Below the pieces are notes generated by a model. It did no database searches, was not told where the DNA came from, and worked only from the letters and a program-made list of their open reading frames with translations. A program made the translations under genes and the position numbers. Positions 52,885 to 62,307 of a stretch of DNA of 64,000 bases are shown here, in pieces. How positions within the stretch are numbered: the stretch's first letter is position 1; each line of letters opens with the position of its first letter. The stretch spans positions 3,366,001 to 3,430,000 of the forward strand of contig NZ_CP089928.1 of the NCBI RefSeq assembly GCF_021290385.1, read 5' to 3'. The DNA comes from Microbulbifer sp. YPW16 (lineage in GTDB: Bacteria; Pseudomonadota; Gammaproteobacteria; Pseudomonadales; Cellvibrionaceae).

Positions 52885-54102
52885 TTGCTTGGACGCACAG
52901 TAAAATCACCATGGTTGCTGGCAACATTGCTGGCAGCCAGCCCAATGCTGGTGCAGGCAGCCCAGGAAGACCCCTTCGCAAACGGCGGCGCGGCCCCGGT
53001 TGCAGAGCAGCCGCAGGGCGGGGCAGCCGAGTCCGGTAGTGAGGCCTCAGGTCCGGCACCCGCTTCCCCTCCCGCCGAGTCCCCTGCCCCCGATGCAGGG
53101 GCAGCCGACCCGGACGACTCCGATCCCTTTGCCGAAGGCGGGGAGGGCAGCAGTCCCGCAGCGGAGGAAACAGGCGACTCAGGTGATTATAGCCTCGAGG
53201 ATGAGTACGGCTTTGACCCGGCGGAAGAGTTCTCCAGTGAAGAGGGTGAGGAGCCGGGCGAGCGCGATCCGTGGGAGGGATTCAACCGGGCCGTGTTCCG
53301 TTTCAATGACACCGCGGATCGCTGGGTCTTGAAGCCGATGGCGGTAACCTATCGCCAGGTAACCCCTATTTTCATGCAGCATGGTGTCAGCAACTTTTTC
53401 GGCAACCTGTTCGAAATCACCAATTCCTTCAACAGCGTGCTGCAGTGGAAGTGGGGCGAGGCGGGTAACGGTGCCGGCCGCTTCCTGATCAACTCCACTG
53501 TTGGCGTGGCCGGGCTGTTCGATGTCGCCGAGCATGTGGGCCTGGAACCCACTGACGGCGAGGACTTCGACCAGACCCTGGCAGTCTGGGGCGTGCCTTC
53601 CGGTCCTTACCTGGTGCTGCCATTCTTTGGCCCCTCGACGGTGCGAGGCGTGCCGGGTATGGCAGTGGATTACTATACCGATCCCCTGAATTACATTGAC
53701 CACAGCCAGACGCGCTATAGCCTCCAGTTTACCGACCTTATCCAGACCCGTGCCAGCCTGCTGAAGACCGAATCACTCCTGCAGGGAGACCGCTATGTGT
53801 TGTTGCGCGACGCCTACCTGCAGCGCCGTGACTTCCTGATCCGGGACGGTGATGTTGAAGACGATTTCGGCGATGATGCTGATTCGTTCGGCGGAGATGA
53901 TGACCCGTTTGGCGGTGGTGCTGAGGCTGACGCCGATACTGCCACCGGTGAGAGTGATCCTTTTGGCGGTGATCCCTTCGGTGATGGCGGTGAGGATGCC
54001 GGCGCCGACGAGCAGCCGGCCGCACCTGCGCCTGATTCAGAGAGCGGTACCACCGGGAGCAGTGGCGATGCCGCAACCGAAGCCGATGTCTTCGACAGTT
54101 AA
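52885..54102 (+). CDS. mlaA: MlaA-family protein with long acidic extensions
   Basis: 405 residues. A TTG start at 52885 was chosen because GAGGAG lies seven bases upstream and it opens a clean signal peptide (LLATLLAASPMLVQA|A). The MlaA domain runs from about residue 130 (DPWEGFNRAVFRFND...KPMAVTYRQVTP...GNLFEITNSFNSVLQWK...GRFLINSTVGVAGLFDVA...GPYLVLPFFGPSTVRG). MlaA removes phospholipids from the outer leaflet of the outer membrane with OmpF/C-like porins. Unlike E. coli MlaA it lacks a lipobox. The core is flanked on both sides by acidic, low-complexity tails with repeated DPFG/DPFA motifs, making it about 150 residues longer than usual. Confidence 0.85.
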   Translation: MLGRTVKSPWLLATLLAASPMLVQAAQEDPFANGGAAPVAEQPQGGAAESGSEASGPAPASPPAESPAPDAGAADPDDSDPFAEGGEGSSPAAEETGDSGDYSLEDEYGFDPAEEFSSEEGEEPGERDPWEGFNRAVFRFNDTADRWVLKPMAVTYRQVTPIFMQHGVSNFFGNLFEITNSFNSVLQWKWGEAGNGAGRFLINSTVGVAGLFDVAEHVGLEPTDGEDFDQTLAVWGVPSGPYLVLPFFGPSTVRGVPGMAVDYYTDPLNYIDHSQTRYSLQFTDLIQTRASLLKTESLLQGDRYVLLRDAYLQRRDFLIRDGDVEDDFGDDADSFGGDDDPFGGGAEADADTATGESDPFGGDPFGDGGEDAGADEQPAAPAPDSESGTTGSSGDAATEADVFDS

Positions 54103-54138
54103 ATCCAACCAGTGGGGGACCCTGCACCTCCCAGATTC

Positions 54139-55320
54139 ATGCCTGACCGCCAGCGTCTGTTACTGATTGAGTCCGACGGGGTGTCGCGCGAATTCGTGCG
54201 GCGCAGCCTCGCGCGCCTGGGCTTTGAGGTGGACGCGGCGGAAACCGGCCTGGAGGGCATCAGTCGGTTTGCCCCCGGGCTCTACCGCCTGGTCGTCACC
54301 GACCTGCATCTCCCGGATATGGGCGGCCTGGAAGTCCTGCGCAAAATCAAGCACCGGGCCCCCGATGCCGCAGTAGTGGTAATCGCCTCCAACAGTGGGG
54401 TCAGTGACGTGGTCGAGGCCCTGCGCCTCGGGGCCAGTGATTACCTCCTGAAGCCCATCGAGGACGAGGCGGTAATCCAGCATGCGGTAACCCGCATCAC
54501 TGAGTCCGAGGCCCTGGAGCGACAGAATCGCGAATACCGGGAGCAGCTCGAGGAGCGCAATCGCGAGCTGCACGAACACGTGGAGGTGCTGCAGCGGGAC
54601 CAGGAGGCAGGGCGGCTGTTGCAGCAACACCTGTTGCCCCGCACCCCGTTTCAGTACCCCGGTAATATCGAGGCCGCCTACCGGCTGGTGCCCTCCCTCT
54701 ACCTGAGTGGCGATTTCATTGACTACGGCCTGTTCGGCGAGCGCTTTGTGGCCTTTTACCTGGTGGATGTCTCCGGGCACGGGGTGTCATCCGCACTGGT
54801 CACGGCCCTGATCAAGCACAGCATCATGCACCTGCTGCGTGAGCGGCCACTCTTTTCCAGCCTGGAATCCCTGGATTCCGATCTCATCGATATCCTCCAG
54901 CTGATCAATCGCGAGTTGCTCTCCACGCGGCTCGACAAGCATGCCAGCATGTTCGTGGGGGTGGTGGACAGCCGGGCACGCCAGCTGCATTACGCGGTGG
55001 CCGGGCAGGTGCCGATGCCCGCCCTGGTAACATCCTCCGGGGCAGAGTGGTTGCCGGGTAAGGGACGGCCCCTGGGCCTGTTCGAGCAGGGCAACTGGCA
55101 GGTGCTGCATGCCAGCCTGCCGACCAGCTGGCGGCTGGTGGCCTGCTCCGACGGCGTGCTGGAGCTGTTGCAGGGGGACCTGCTGCAGCGGGAGGCACAA
55201 CTGTTGCAGAAGATAGACGAGAGCAGGGGTGACCTGGATTCCCTGTGTGCGGCCCTGCACGTGGATACGTCCGAGGAACTGCCCGACGACGTCACTATAC
55301 TGACAGTCCGCCAGGGCTGA
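54139..55320 (+). CDS. rssB: Response regulator with PP2C phosphatase output, RssB-like
   Basis: 393 residues from ATG 54139 (a GTG at 54112 is possible). The receiver domain has phosphoacceptor Asp55 (VVTDLHLPD) and Lys105 in YLLKPIED. A helical coiled-coil linker follows (about 120-165). The output domain is PP2C/SpoIIE-like, with acidic metal-binding residues Asp192 (GDFIDY), Asp210 (DVSGHG), SDGVLE and DDVTIL. In Pseudomonas, RssB (with this output) works with the STAS protein RssC on RpoS control. The next gene encodes a STAS protein, which supports this pairing. Confidence 0.75.
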   Translation: MPDRQRLLLIESDGVSREFVRRSLARLGFEVDAAETGLEGISRFAPGLYRLVVTDLHLPDMGGLEVLRKIKHRAPDAAVVVIASNSGVSDVVEALRLGASDYLLKPIEDEAVIQHAVTRITESEALERQNREYREQLEERNRELHEHVEVLQRDQEAGRLLQQHLLPRTPFQYPGNIEAAYRLVPSLYLSGDFIDYGLFGERFVAFYLVDVSGHGVSSALVTALIKHSIMHLLRERPLFSSLESLDSDLIDILQLINRELLSTRLDKHASMFVGVVDSRARQLHYAVAGQVPMPALVTSSGAEWLPGKGRPLGLFEQGNWQVLHASLPTSWRLVACSDGVLELLQGDLLQREAQLLQKIDESRGDLDSLCAALHVDTSEELPDDVTILTVRQG

Positions 55321-55540
55321 AGCCTGCCAGCCCGGCCTGCTGTGACCGGTAAGTCCGTGATGCTGGCGGCCAAAGCTTGTCAGTGCCTGTACGCAGGAGT
55401 AAGCTCCGCTCGATTTATGCATCAAAGTTGCACTGTGGTTGCAGCGCGATGAAAAAGCGTTGCCACCGGTGCTCTGTCGATAAACTTTCGCCGCCGGAAC
55501 AGTTGTTTTGTGTCTCCTGACCGGCGTGCCAGAGGTTGCT

Positions 55541-56059
55541 ATGCAGTCCGGGCAAATTATGGTCGGCGCCCACGAGGGTGTTTACGTCATCAAGCTGGTT
55601 GGCGACGTGCGACTGAATCTGTGCACATCTTTCGATACCTTCATCGACAAGATGTTCTCACACGATGATTTCAATGATGTGGTGTTCGACCTGCATGGCG
55701 CCAGGGGTGTCGACAGCACCACCCTCGGCCTGATGGCCAAGGTCGCGATCCGTGCCCTGGAGCGGGGCTGCGAGAAGCCGCTGGCGCTGAGCGCCGATCC
55801 GGGCATTCGCCACCTCCTCGATGCCATGGGATTCGATGCGCTGATCGAGGTCAGCGACGAGCAGCGCGATTACGGCAGTAACCCCCAGCCCCTCCAGTGC
55901 AATACACCCGACGAATGCGCGGCGCGTGAGAAAGTGCTGGAAGCCCACCGGGTGCTGATGAGCCTGAATGAACAGAACGCGGAAACCTTCCGCGACCTGG
56001 TGCATACCCTGGAGCGCGAGTGCGAACCGACGCGCAAGCCCTCGGCGCGCATGCACTGA
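55541..56059 (+). CDS. rssC: STAS anti-sigma antagonist-like protein, RssC-like
   Basis: 172 residues from ATG 55541, with AGAGG upstream. The STAS domain covers about 1-110, with the phosphorylatable Ser59 in the conserved GVDSTTLGLMAK. A C-terminal helical tail of about 55 residues follows. It should be a substrate of the PP2C protein encoded upstream and relay its signal to an anti-sigma or kinase partner. The two genes are 220 bp apart, so it may have its own promoter. Confidence 0.75.
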   Translation: MQSGQIMVGAHEGVYVIKLVGDVRLNLCTSFDTFIDKMFSHDDFNDVVFDLHGARGVDSTTLGLMAKVAIRALERGCEKPLALSADPGIRHLLDAMGFDALIEVSDEQRDYGSNPQPLQCNTPDECAAREKVLEAHRVLMSLNEQNAETFRDLVHTLERECEPTRKPSARMH

Positions 56060-56118
56060 TACCGTTCCCCTTCTTAATCGCCTCCCCCCAGCCCAAAAAC
56101 TGTTTAGATCCCCAAATT

Positions 56119-56360
56119 CGCGGCCAGCGGCCGCTCCTACGGGGGCGAGGGTTGTGGAAACCGGTTGTAGGGGTGAGCTTTGTGTTCGCCCGGCTCTGGC
56201 CCATTAGCATCATGCCGGCACTCACCGCATTCGCGGCCATGGGCCGCTCTTACAGGGGAAGGGGTTATGGAAACCGGTTGTAGGGGCGAACCTTTTGTTC
56301 GCCCGGCCCATCCCCCTTCACCGCGGCGATTGCCGCAGGAGAGGCCGCTGGCCGCGACCG
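56119..56360. repeat. Cluster of REP-like elements
   Basis: Two element types alternate. GC-rich palindromes occur at 56119-56140 (an exact inverted 22-bp match to 2508-2529), at about 56230-56252 (diverged), and at 56337-56360. GGGGCGAAC...GTTCGCCCG elements occur at 56165-56193 and 56278-56306. Alternating orientation resembles a BIME. The 330-bp gap 56060-56389 holds nothing else. Confidence 0.75.
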
Positions 56361-56389
56361 GCATCGGCGGGCGGTAGGTTGTAGCGGGG

Positions 56390-56854
56390 TCAGGCCTCCC
56401 CGCGGCGCATTTCCCGGGCCTCGGCCCGCGCGCGGGTGAAAAGCCCGTGGGGCAAGTAGATAAGCTCCGCCACGCGTCGGATCAGGTGCTCCTCGAATGC
56501 CTCGATCACATCGTCGGAAAACGCCACTTCCCACATCTGGCGTACCAGCAGGTACTTGTTGCGTTCATCAAACTGGTCGTTTACCACCTGGGTGAACTCA
56601 TACAGGGAGGTCGCTTGCTCGCGGTGGGACAGGGCGTGCTCGACCATCTCAGTTGCCTCCGCCTCATCGAGCCGGTAGTGCTCCTGCAGCAGGCGCACCA
56701 GTGTCGCCTGCTCGCGATCGTCCAGCTTCTGGTCCACGGTGGCCACCTCGGCCAGCAGTGCGGCGCTGATCATGCGCACATCCCGGTCATTGTTGACCTC
56801 GACATCCTCGCCGCTGCCGATCTGCTCGAAGAGTTTACGTATTTGTCGCAGCAT
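56390..56854 (-). CDS. TerB-like protein
   Basis: 154 residues, all helical and acidic, with the TerB-like core ([30 protein letters not shown]). The family is tied to tellurite resistance clusters and to metal or envelope stress, but lone members like this are of unknown function. Its start overlaps the end of the transaldolase gene by 20 bp, so the two are cotranscribed. Confidence 0.8.
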   Translation of the reverse strand: MLRQIRKLFEQIGSGEDVEVNNDRDVRMISAALLAEVATVDQKLDDREQATLVRLLQEHYRLDEAEATEMVEHALSHREQATSLYEFTQVVNDQFDERNKYLLVRQMWEVAFSDDVIEAFEEHLIRRVAELIYLPHGLFTRARAEAREMRRGEA

Positions 56855-57818
56855 TCCGGTTTTTCTCTCCCGTGGTCACCTGCCGGGCCAGCATGGCTTC
56901 CAGTTGCTCCTGGTCGTGTACGAAATTGCGGATACCGTCGGCCAGTTTCTCGGTGGCCATGGCATCACTGTTCAGCTGGAAACGGAATTCCGCTTCGTTC
57001 AGTGGCTCAGCCGGGCGCGCCTCGCCCGCAGTACCGGCCTCCAGGCCGGCGGCCAACTCGCCGTTGTCCTGTTCCAGTTCATCGAGCAGCTGTGGGCTGA
57101 TAGTGAGCCGGTCGCAGCCGGCCAGCGCCTCGATCTCCCCGGTGTTGCGGAAGCTGGCACCCATCACCACCGTCTGGTAGCCCCGCGACTTGTAGTAATG
57201 GTAGATGCTGCGCACTGATGCCACCCCGGGATCCTCGTCGGCGGGGATGTGCTCAAGCCCGCTTTTGGCCTTGTGCCAGTCCAGGATGCGCCCGACAAAC
57301 GGGGAAATCAGCGTGACACCGGCTTCGGCGCAGGCTACCGCCTGGGCGAAACTGAACAGCAGGGTGAGGTTGCAGTGGATGCCCTCGCGCTCCAGCACCG
57401 ACGCGGCGGCAATGCCCTCCCAGGTGGAGGCGACCTTGATCAGCACCCGTTCGCGCTCCACGCCGGCCTGCTCGTACAGGGCGATCAGGCGGCGTGCGTA
57501 TTCCACCGACGCGCGGGTATCGAACGACAGGCGCGCATCCACCTCGGTGGAGACCACGCCGGGCACCAGGTCCAGGATCTCCCGGCCGACGCTGACCGCC
57601 AGTTTCATCGCCGCGAGCTTTTCCCGATCGCCGGTTTGGCGGTCCGCCCATTGCAGGGCCTCATCGATATAGCCCTGGTACTGCGGCAGTTGTGCCGCCT
57701 TGTACAGTAGCGAGGGATTGGTGGTGGCATCGTGGGGACGGTAGCGGCGGATGGCCTCGATGTCGCCGGTATCGGCCACCACCTGGCTGCGTTGCCTGAG
57801 TTGTTCGAGCTTGTTCAT
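56835..57818 (-). CDS. tal: Transaldolase
   Basis: 327 residues from ATG 57818, with GGGAG upstream; an in-frame extension to 57950 is less likely. It shows the class signatures [29 protein letters not shown], and the Schiff-base lysine region [13 protein letters not shown], with GRILDWHK later. It moves a three-carbon unit between sedoheptulose 7-phosphate and glyceraldehyde 3-phosphate in the non-oxidative pentose phosphate pathway. The order rssB-rssC-tal-dusA matches what I recall from Pseudomonas. Confidence 0.95.
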   Translation of the reverse strand: MNKLEQLRQRSQVVADTGDIEAIRRYRPHDATTNPSLLYKAAQLPQYQGYIDEALQWADRQTGDREKLAAMKLAVSVGREILDLVPGVVSTEVDARLSFDTRASVEYARRLIALYEQAGVERERVLIKVASTWEGIAAASVLEREGIHCNLTLLFSFAQAVACAEAGVTLISPFVGRILDWHKAKSGLEHIPADEDPGVASVRSIYHYYKSRGYQTVVMGASFRNTGEIEALAGCDRLTISPQLLDELEQDNGELAAGLEAGTAGEARPAEPLNEAEFRFQLNSDAMATEKLADGIRNFVHDQEQLEAMLARQVTTGEKNRNAATNT

Positions 57819-57975
57819 GACGGGGCTCCCTGAATTACCTGATTCCTGTACCTGGTTCCTGCTGCCGCTGCTCCCGGTGTCCGTATCCATTGACGCCCGG
57901 CACGTAAAAAAGCGGATTACCATCATGGAAGGGAAAGGTGCGCTCGGCAACCCCCGTCGCCGCGCCCGATGGTAC

Positions 57976-58953
57976 TCAGGCGGCCTGGGTGACCAGAGAC
58001 AGGGCCTGTTCCACCACGTCCACCCCCGCCCCTTTCTTGTGGGCGTTCTCGCTCAGGTGGCGGCGGAAGCGCCTGGCCCCCGGCAACCCCTGGAACAGGC
58101 CCAGCATGTGGCGGGTAATATGATTGAGCCGGTGGCCGGCGGTGAGTTCGCGCTCGATATAGGGCAGCATCTGCTGCACCACTTCCACCGGACCGGGACC
58201 GGGTGCTTCCCCGAACAGTGCGCTGTCCACCTCCGCCAGCAGGTTGGGGGTCTGGTAGGCGGCGCGGCCCAGCATTACACCGTCCACATGCTGCAGGTGC
58301 TCCAGGCACTCGTCGATGGTGTTGATACCGCCATTGAGGACGATCTCCAGTTGCGGGTAGTCCCGCTTCAACTGGTAGACCATCTCGTGCTTGAGCGGCG
58401 GTATCTCGCGGTTCTCCTTCGGGCTCAGGCCCTTCAGCCATGCCTTGCGGGCATGGACGATAAAGGTAGTGACCCCCACCGCCGCCTGGGCCTCTACAAA
58501 GCGGGTCAGGCCGGAGTATTCCTCCATATCGTCGATGCCGATGCGGTGCTTGACCGTTACCGGTACCGATACTGCCGCACGCATGGCTGCCAGGCCCTCG
58601 GCCACCACTTCCGGCTCCGCCATCAGGCAGGCGCCGAAACGGCCGGATTGCACCCGGTCGCTGGGGCAGCCGCAGTTCAGGTTGATTTCGTCATAGCCCC
58701 ACTCCTCGGCGATGCGTGCGCACTGGGCCAGCTCCGCCGGGTCACTGCCACCCAGTTGCAGGGCCACCGGCTGCTCGGCCGGGTCAAACTGCAGGTGACG
58801 GGGCTGGTCACCGTGGATGATGGCCCCGGTGGTGACCATTTCGCTGTACACCACCGCGCGCTTGCTCAGCAGCCGCCACATATAGCGGCAGTGGCGATCG
58901 CTCCAGTCGAGCAGGGGCGCGGTACAGAAGCGGTGGGTAAAGCTTGTGGACAT
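57976..58953 (-). CDS. dusA: tRNA-dihydrouridine synthase A
   Basis: 325 residues. The active-site motif [21 protein letters not shown] carries the catalytic cysteine, probably Cys96. The DusA-specific stretch [21 protein letters not shown] and the flavin-binding LNGGINT are present. It reduces uridines in the D-loop of tRNA (positions 20 and 20a) using FMN and NADPH. The next gene on the same strand is tal, about 160 bp downstream. Confidence 0.95.
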   Translation of the reverse strand: MSTSFTHRFCTAPLLDWSDRHCRYMWRLLSKRAVVYSEMVTTGAIIHGDQPRHLQFDPAEQPVALQLGGSDPAELAQCARIAEEWGYDEINLNCGCPSDRVQSGRFGACLMAEPEVVAEGLAAMRAAVSVPVTVKHRIGIDDMEEYSGLTRFVEAQAAVGVTTFIVHARKAWLKGLSPKENREIPPLKHEMVYQLKRDYPQLEIVLNGGINTIDECLEHLQHVDGVMLGRAAYQTPNLLAEVDSALFGEAPGPGPVEVVQQMLPYIERELTAGHRLNHITRHMLGLFQGLPGARRFRRHLSENAHKKGAGVDVVEQALSLVTQAA

Positions 58954-59042
58954 AAAACAGCGTGTCGGTTTGTGGCGTAGTAAAACGGCGCATTATAGGG
59001 GATGGGGACGCCAATCCATAAACCGGTCGCCCGGGCAGCTGT

Positions 59043-60251
59043 TCAGAGGTTGCGTTCCTTCTCGGAGGCGCCGAGGGGGTCATTGACTGCTCGCAGTGGC
59101 CCGCCGCCACCGGGCCCGCCATCCAGGGTCGGCTGCAGTTTGCGCAGGATCTTGCGTGCGGTGGCACGGTAGCTGGTCAGCTTGCCGCCGGCCACGGCGA
59201 GAATGCGCGGGTGGCGGCTGTCATTTCCGGTGATCAATACCTCACGGGTGCGCGAAAACGGACTGGCCTCGGTTTGCGGCAGCACCCGCAGGCCAGCCCA
59301 GCTATCGCAGATATCGCTCAGTAACAGGTTGCGGGTGCGCGGGAAGTAACGCTGCAGCGTGTGGAGCAGGTAGCGCTCCTCCTCCACGGTGGGGCCGACG
59401 TCGCGGGGGTCGCCGTGATAACTGCGCTCGGTAGTACCTACCAGGGTTCTGCCGCGCCAGGGCATGATGAAAATGGCGCGGCCGTCCTCTGCCTCCACAT
59501 AAAAGATGCTGTCGCCGAGGATAATCGGCAGCTCGATATGGGTACCCGCCACCAGATCCAGTCGCGGCAGGGGCGCCGCCGGTGAGCAGCGTTCATTGGT
59601 GGAGGCCACCCAGGGTCCGCTGCAGTTCACCAGGGCACGGGTATGCAGGGTGCTGAGCTGCCCATCGGCTACATAGTCCACCAGCAGCCCGTGGTCGGTA
59701 AGCTCCGCCCCCACCAGGCTGGCGGGGCAGATCAGGCGCGCGCCACCATGCAGGGCGGAATTGATAACTTCATGGGTCAGGGCGGCGTCGTCCGTCTGGG
59801 CATCGAAGTAACGGTAGACCGCCAGCAGGTCTTCCTGGTCCAGGCCCTGTAATGTATGCCACTCATCGCGGGGAACCTTGCGGAAGCGTGCGTACTCGCG
59901 GGTAACGCCGGCCAGCAGGGAGTATAGCGTCAGTCCCAGGCGAATCTGCCACGGGGGGCGTTTGCTATGCCGGTAGACCGGCAGGTAGAAGGGCACCATA
60001 TGGACCAGGTGCGGTTTGTGGTCCAGCAGCCACTGGCGTTCGCGCAGGCATTCCCGCACCAGCCGCAGCTGCCCGGTCTCCAGGTAGCGCAGGCCGCCGT
60101 GAATCAGCTTGGATGAACGGGAAGAGGTGGCCGCGGCAATGCCCGACTGCTCGAGGATGGCCACGCTGTAGCCGGCATTGACCAGGGCCTCGGCGGCGCC
60201 GGCGCCCTGGATACCGGCCCCTACTACGAGTACATCAAAATCCGTAGACAT
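59043..60251 (-). CDS. glpD: FAD-dependent glycerol-3-phosphate dehydrogenase, GlpD-like
   Basis: 402 residues from ATG 60251. The N-terminal FAD-binding motif is VVGAGIQGAGAAEAL (about 9-23), followed by SSRSSKLIHGGLRYLE, typical of GlpD. Other conserved parts are IMPWRGRTLVGTTERSY and AGLRVLPQ. It is about 100 residues shorter than E. coli GlpD (501) and lacks most of the C-terminal helical domain. It overlaps the GDPD-family gene by 17 bp, which fits glycerophosphodiester breakdown. Confidence 0.8.
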   Translation of the reverse strand: MSTDFDVLVVGAGIQGAGAAEALVNAGYSVAILEQSGIAAATSSRSSKLIHGGLRYLETGQLRLVRECLRERQWLLDHKPHLVHMVPFYLPVYRHSKRPPWQIRLGLTLYSLLAGVTREYARFRKVPRDEWHTLQGLDQEDLLAVYRYFDAQTDDAALTHEVINSALHGGARLICPASLVGAELTDHGLLVDYVADGQLSTLHTRALVNCSGPWVASTNERCSPAAPLPRLDLVAGTHIELPIILGDSIFYVEAEDGRAIFIMPWRGRTLVGTTERSYHGDPRDVGPTVEEERYLLHTLQRYFPRTRNLLLSDICDSWAGLRVLPQTEASPFSRTREVLITGNDSRHPRILAVAGGKLTSYRATARKILRKLQPTLDGGPGGGGPLRAVNDPLGASEKERNL

Positions 60252-60924
60252 CACTGGCTTCCCGGGAGCGCATCAACAGGGCGAGGTTACCGGTCAGGAT
60301 ATGGTGCGCCCCGCGCCGGCGCCAGCGTACGGCTTCCTCCGCAGAATTGATTTCGAAAACCACCCACTGCCAGGGTCCCGGGGGGAGTTCCGGGCAGTCC
60401 ACCTGGCTGTCCTGGATCAGCAGGTAATCCGGTGCCAGGGTCAAAACCCCGACAGAAAGGCTCTGCGCCACGCTTTCCACTTTCAATGCCACCTGGTGGC
60501 AGCCCAGGTTGCGGGCCATCCGCAGGCTGCGGATATCGGTACTCACCAGGGCAAAGGAATCGCTCTCCGGGCGGATCAGCCGCGCCACCCGGCCTATGGT
60601 GTTCTCAACCCCCATACGCTCCATTTGCGCGTGGTCCACTTCCACAAACCAGTCCAGGTGACGGTGACGACTGGCCCAGTCCACGACATCGGCCAGGGTA
60701 TTCAGGCCGAAACCGCGCAGGTCGCCGTCACGTAACCGGTCGATGGCCACCGGCTTGCCACCCGGTACCTGCAGGTTGGGAGCATGGTGGCACCAGGGCG
60801 TGCCGCTCGCGCTGAACTGGATTTCCGTGTGGATCGCGCAGGCACCGAGGCCGTGGGCCGCCTCGAAAGCGGCGATGGTATTGGCCTGCTGGCGTACGGT
60901 GTCGCCTCGGTGGGCAATGAGCAT
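60235..60924 (-). CDS. GDPD-family protein with altered active site
   Basis: 229 residues. The start AHRGDTVRQQANTIAAFEAA corresponds to the glycerophosphodiester phosphodiesterase motif, but ENT is changed to ANT. The metal-binding E-x-D is Glu34-Ile-Gln36, and the HD pair further on reads His46-His47-Ala48. A later WFVEVD is kept. Such changes could abolish or alter metal binding and activity. It overlaps the GlpD-like gene and so is probably in the same operon; its job may be regulatory or a different phosphodiester reaction. Confidence 0.65.
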   Translation of the reverse strand: MLIAHRGDTVRQQANTIAAFEAAHGLGACAIHTEIQFSASGTPWCHHAPNLQVPGGKPVAIDRLRDGDLRGFGLNTLADVVDWASRHRHLDWFVEVDHAQMERMGVENTIGRVARLIRPESDSFALVSTDIRSLRMARNLGCHQVALKVESVAQSLSVGVLTLAPDYLLIQDSQVDCPELPPGPWQWVVFEINSAEEAVRWRRRGAHHILTGNLALLMRSREASDVYGF

Positions 60925-61163
60925 GAGCTTCAGACCTGAGTAGCGGCGTTATTGTCGTCGACCCCAGGGGGATTCCACATCGGTCGAACGGTCGCCCCAT
61001 GAGAGCGGCCCCACTGAAAAAATAGACCGTACACCGGCGGTTGCAAGCCTGCAGCGCCGGGAAAAAGCCGTATCAGCATGGGCGATCAGGGCGCCCCGTG
61101 GGGCGCTGGCTAGACTGTCTTCATCAGTGGTGCAGCTACCCCAGAGCCGGGGTGGAGGTAAAT

Positions 61164-61511
61164 ATGTCGCGCAGCGCGATGACACGGGCCCTGTTGGTGT
61201 CATTATTGGCCTGCCCGCTCGCCCTGGCGGACCACGCAACCGCCACCGGCAGCGTGCACATCGCCCTGCGTTTGCCGGTCTCGGTCGAATTTGATGCCCC
61301 GGACCTGCAAAGTCCACGGCCTCGGGTCTGCATCCGTCGCGTGCCGGCGCGGCATTATTCTGTGCGGGTGGGGAGCGGTTCGAGCAGGCCAGCGATCACG
61401 GGCGACGTGGTGGGGGCTGGCAGCTGTATCCCGGTCCGTCCGGGTTCAGCCAATACTGCTCCCGGCCACGGGCACGAGGGAATCCTCACCGTCATCATCG
61501 CTGCGGAGTAA
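61164..61511 (+). CDS. Small secreted protein, possible pilin subunit
   Basis: 115 residues with GGAGG upstream of ATG 61164. Signal peptide ends CPLALA|D. The mature part is short (about 93 residues) and begins with a beta-rich stretch (ATGSVHIALRLPVSVEF) that recalls a pilin or spore coat U-like strand. It lies just before the pilus chaperone gene, which supports this idea, but I cannot assign a family with certainty. Confidence 0.5.
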   Translation: MSRSAMTRALLVSLLACPLALADHATATGSVHIALRLPVSVEFDAPDLQSPRPRVCIRRVPARHYSVRVGSGSSRPAITGDVVGAGSCIPVRPGSANTAPGHGHEGILTVIIAAE

Positions 61512-61613
61512 GGGGGCGCTTGCGGGGGAATTCTGGGCTGTCGCCGGTACGCTTGTTCGGCATAGAATGGCGTCATGAACTACTCCCGCTCACCCGTGTT
61601 TACTGTTGCCGCC

Positions 61614-62303
61614 ATGAAACGCTTTCTCGTCGTCGCCCTTCTGATGCTGGCCCAGCCTGCGCTGGCTGCCATGTCGCTGGACAAGATCATTGTCTACCTC
61701 AACGACCAGCCCAACTCCCGTGACGATATTGTGGTCTCAAACCCGGACGAGGAAACCCTCTACCTGCAGACGGAAATTTACCGTGTTGAAAAGCCGGGTA
61801 TGGCTGATGAGAAACGTGTGCGGGTGGTGGACCCGAAAGAATTCAGGCTGCTGGTGAACCCCGCCCGCGCGGTATTGGCCCCCGGCGAACAGAAGCGCTT
61901 TCGCCTGATGTCACTTGAGCGGGACCTGGAACAGGAAGTGGTTTATCGGGTGACTTTCAAGCCGGTAGTTGGAGAGGTCAAGTCAAACCGTTCGGCGTTG
62001 AAGATTCTGGTCGCCTATCAGGCGCTGGTGTTTGTGCAGCCGCACACGGCTGAATACCGATTTGAACTGGAGCGGAACGCCGGCGGATTGCAGCTCGTTA
62101 ACCGTGGCAATATCAACGGAGAAGTGGCGGTGATGGAATATTGTGAATCGCCCGGCAATTGCCGCAAATTGTCTCACACGGGACGCGTTTATGCTGGCGC
62201 CAGCCTGCCTATCGATGAAGCGCTAGCGGACGGAGAGTTACGACTGCTTGTTCGCGGGCAGCAAAGTGAGCGTCTGTCACTGCCGGTGCCGGCCGTCGAA
62301 TAA
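61614..62303 (+). CDS. Fimbrial chaperone, PapD-like fold
   Basis: 229 residues from ATG 61614, chosen because it opens a signal peptide (LMLAQPALA|A); an ATG at 61575 is possible. The sequence has the first-domain features of alternate chaperones: DKIIVYLNDQPNSRDDIVVSNPDEETLYLQTEIYRV, then KEFRLLVNPARAVLAPGEQKRFRLMS and YRVTFKPVVGEV. It should keep pilins folded in the periplasm for the usher. It converges with the adhesin gene, only 4 bp away. Confidence 0.75.
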   Translation: MKRFLVVALLMLAQPALAAMSLDKIIVYLNDQPNSRDDIVVSNPDEETLYLQTEIYRVEKPGMADEKRVRVVDPKEFRLLVNPARAVLAPGEQKRFRLMSLERDLEQEVVYRVTFKPVVGEVKSNRSALKILVAYQALVFVQPHTAEYRFELERNAGGLQLVNRGNINGEVAVMEYCESPGNCRKLSHTGRVYAGASLPIDEALADGELRLLVRGQQSERLSLPVPAVE

Positions 62304-62307
62304 TTCG

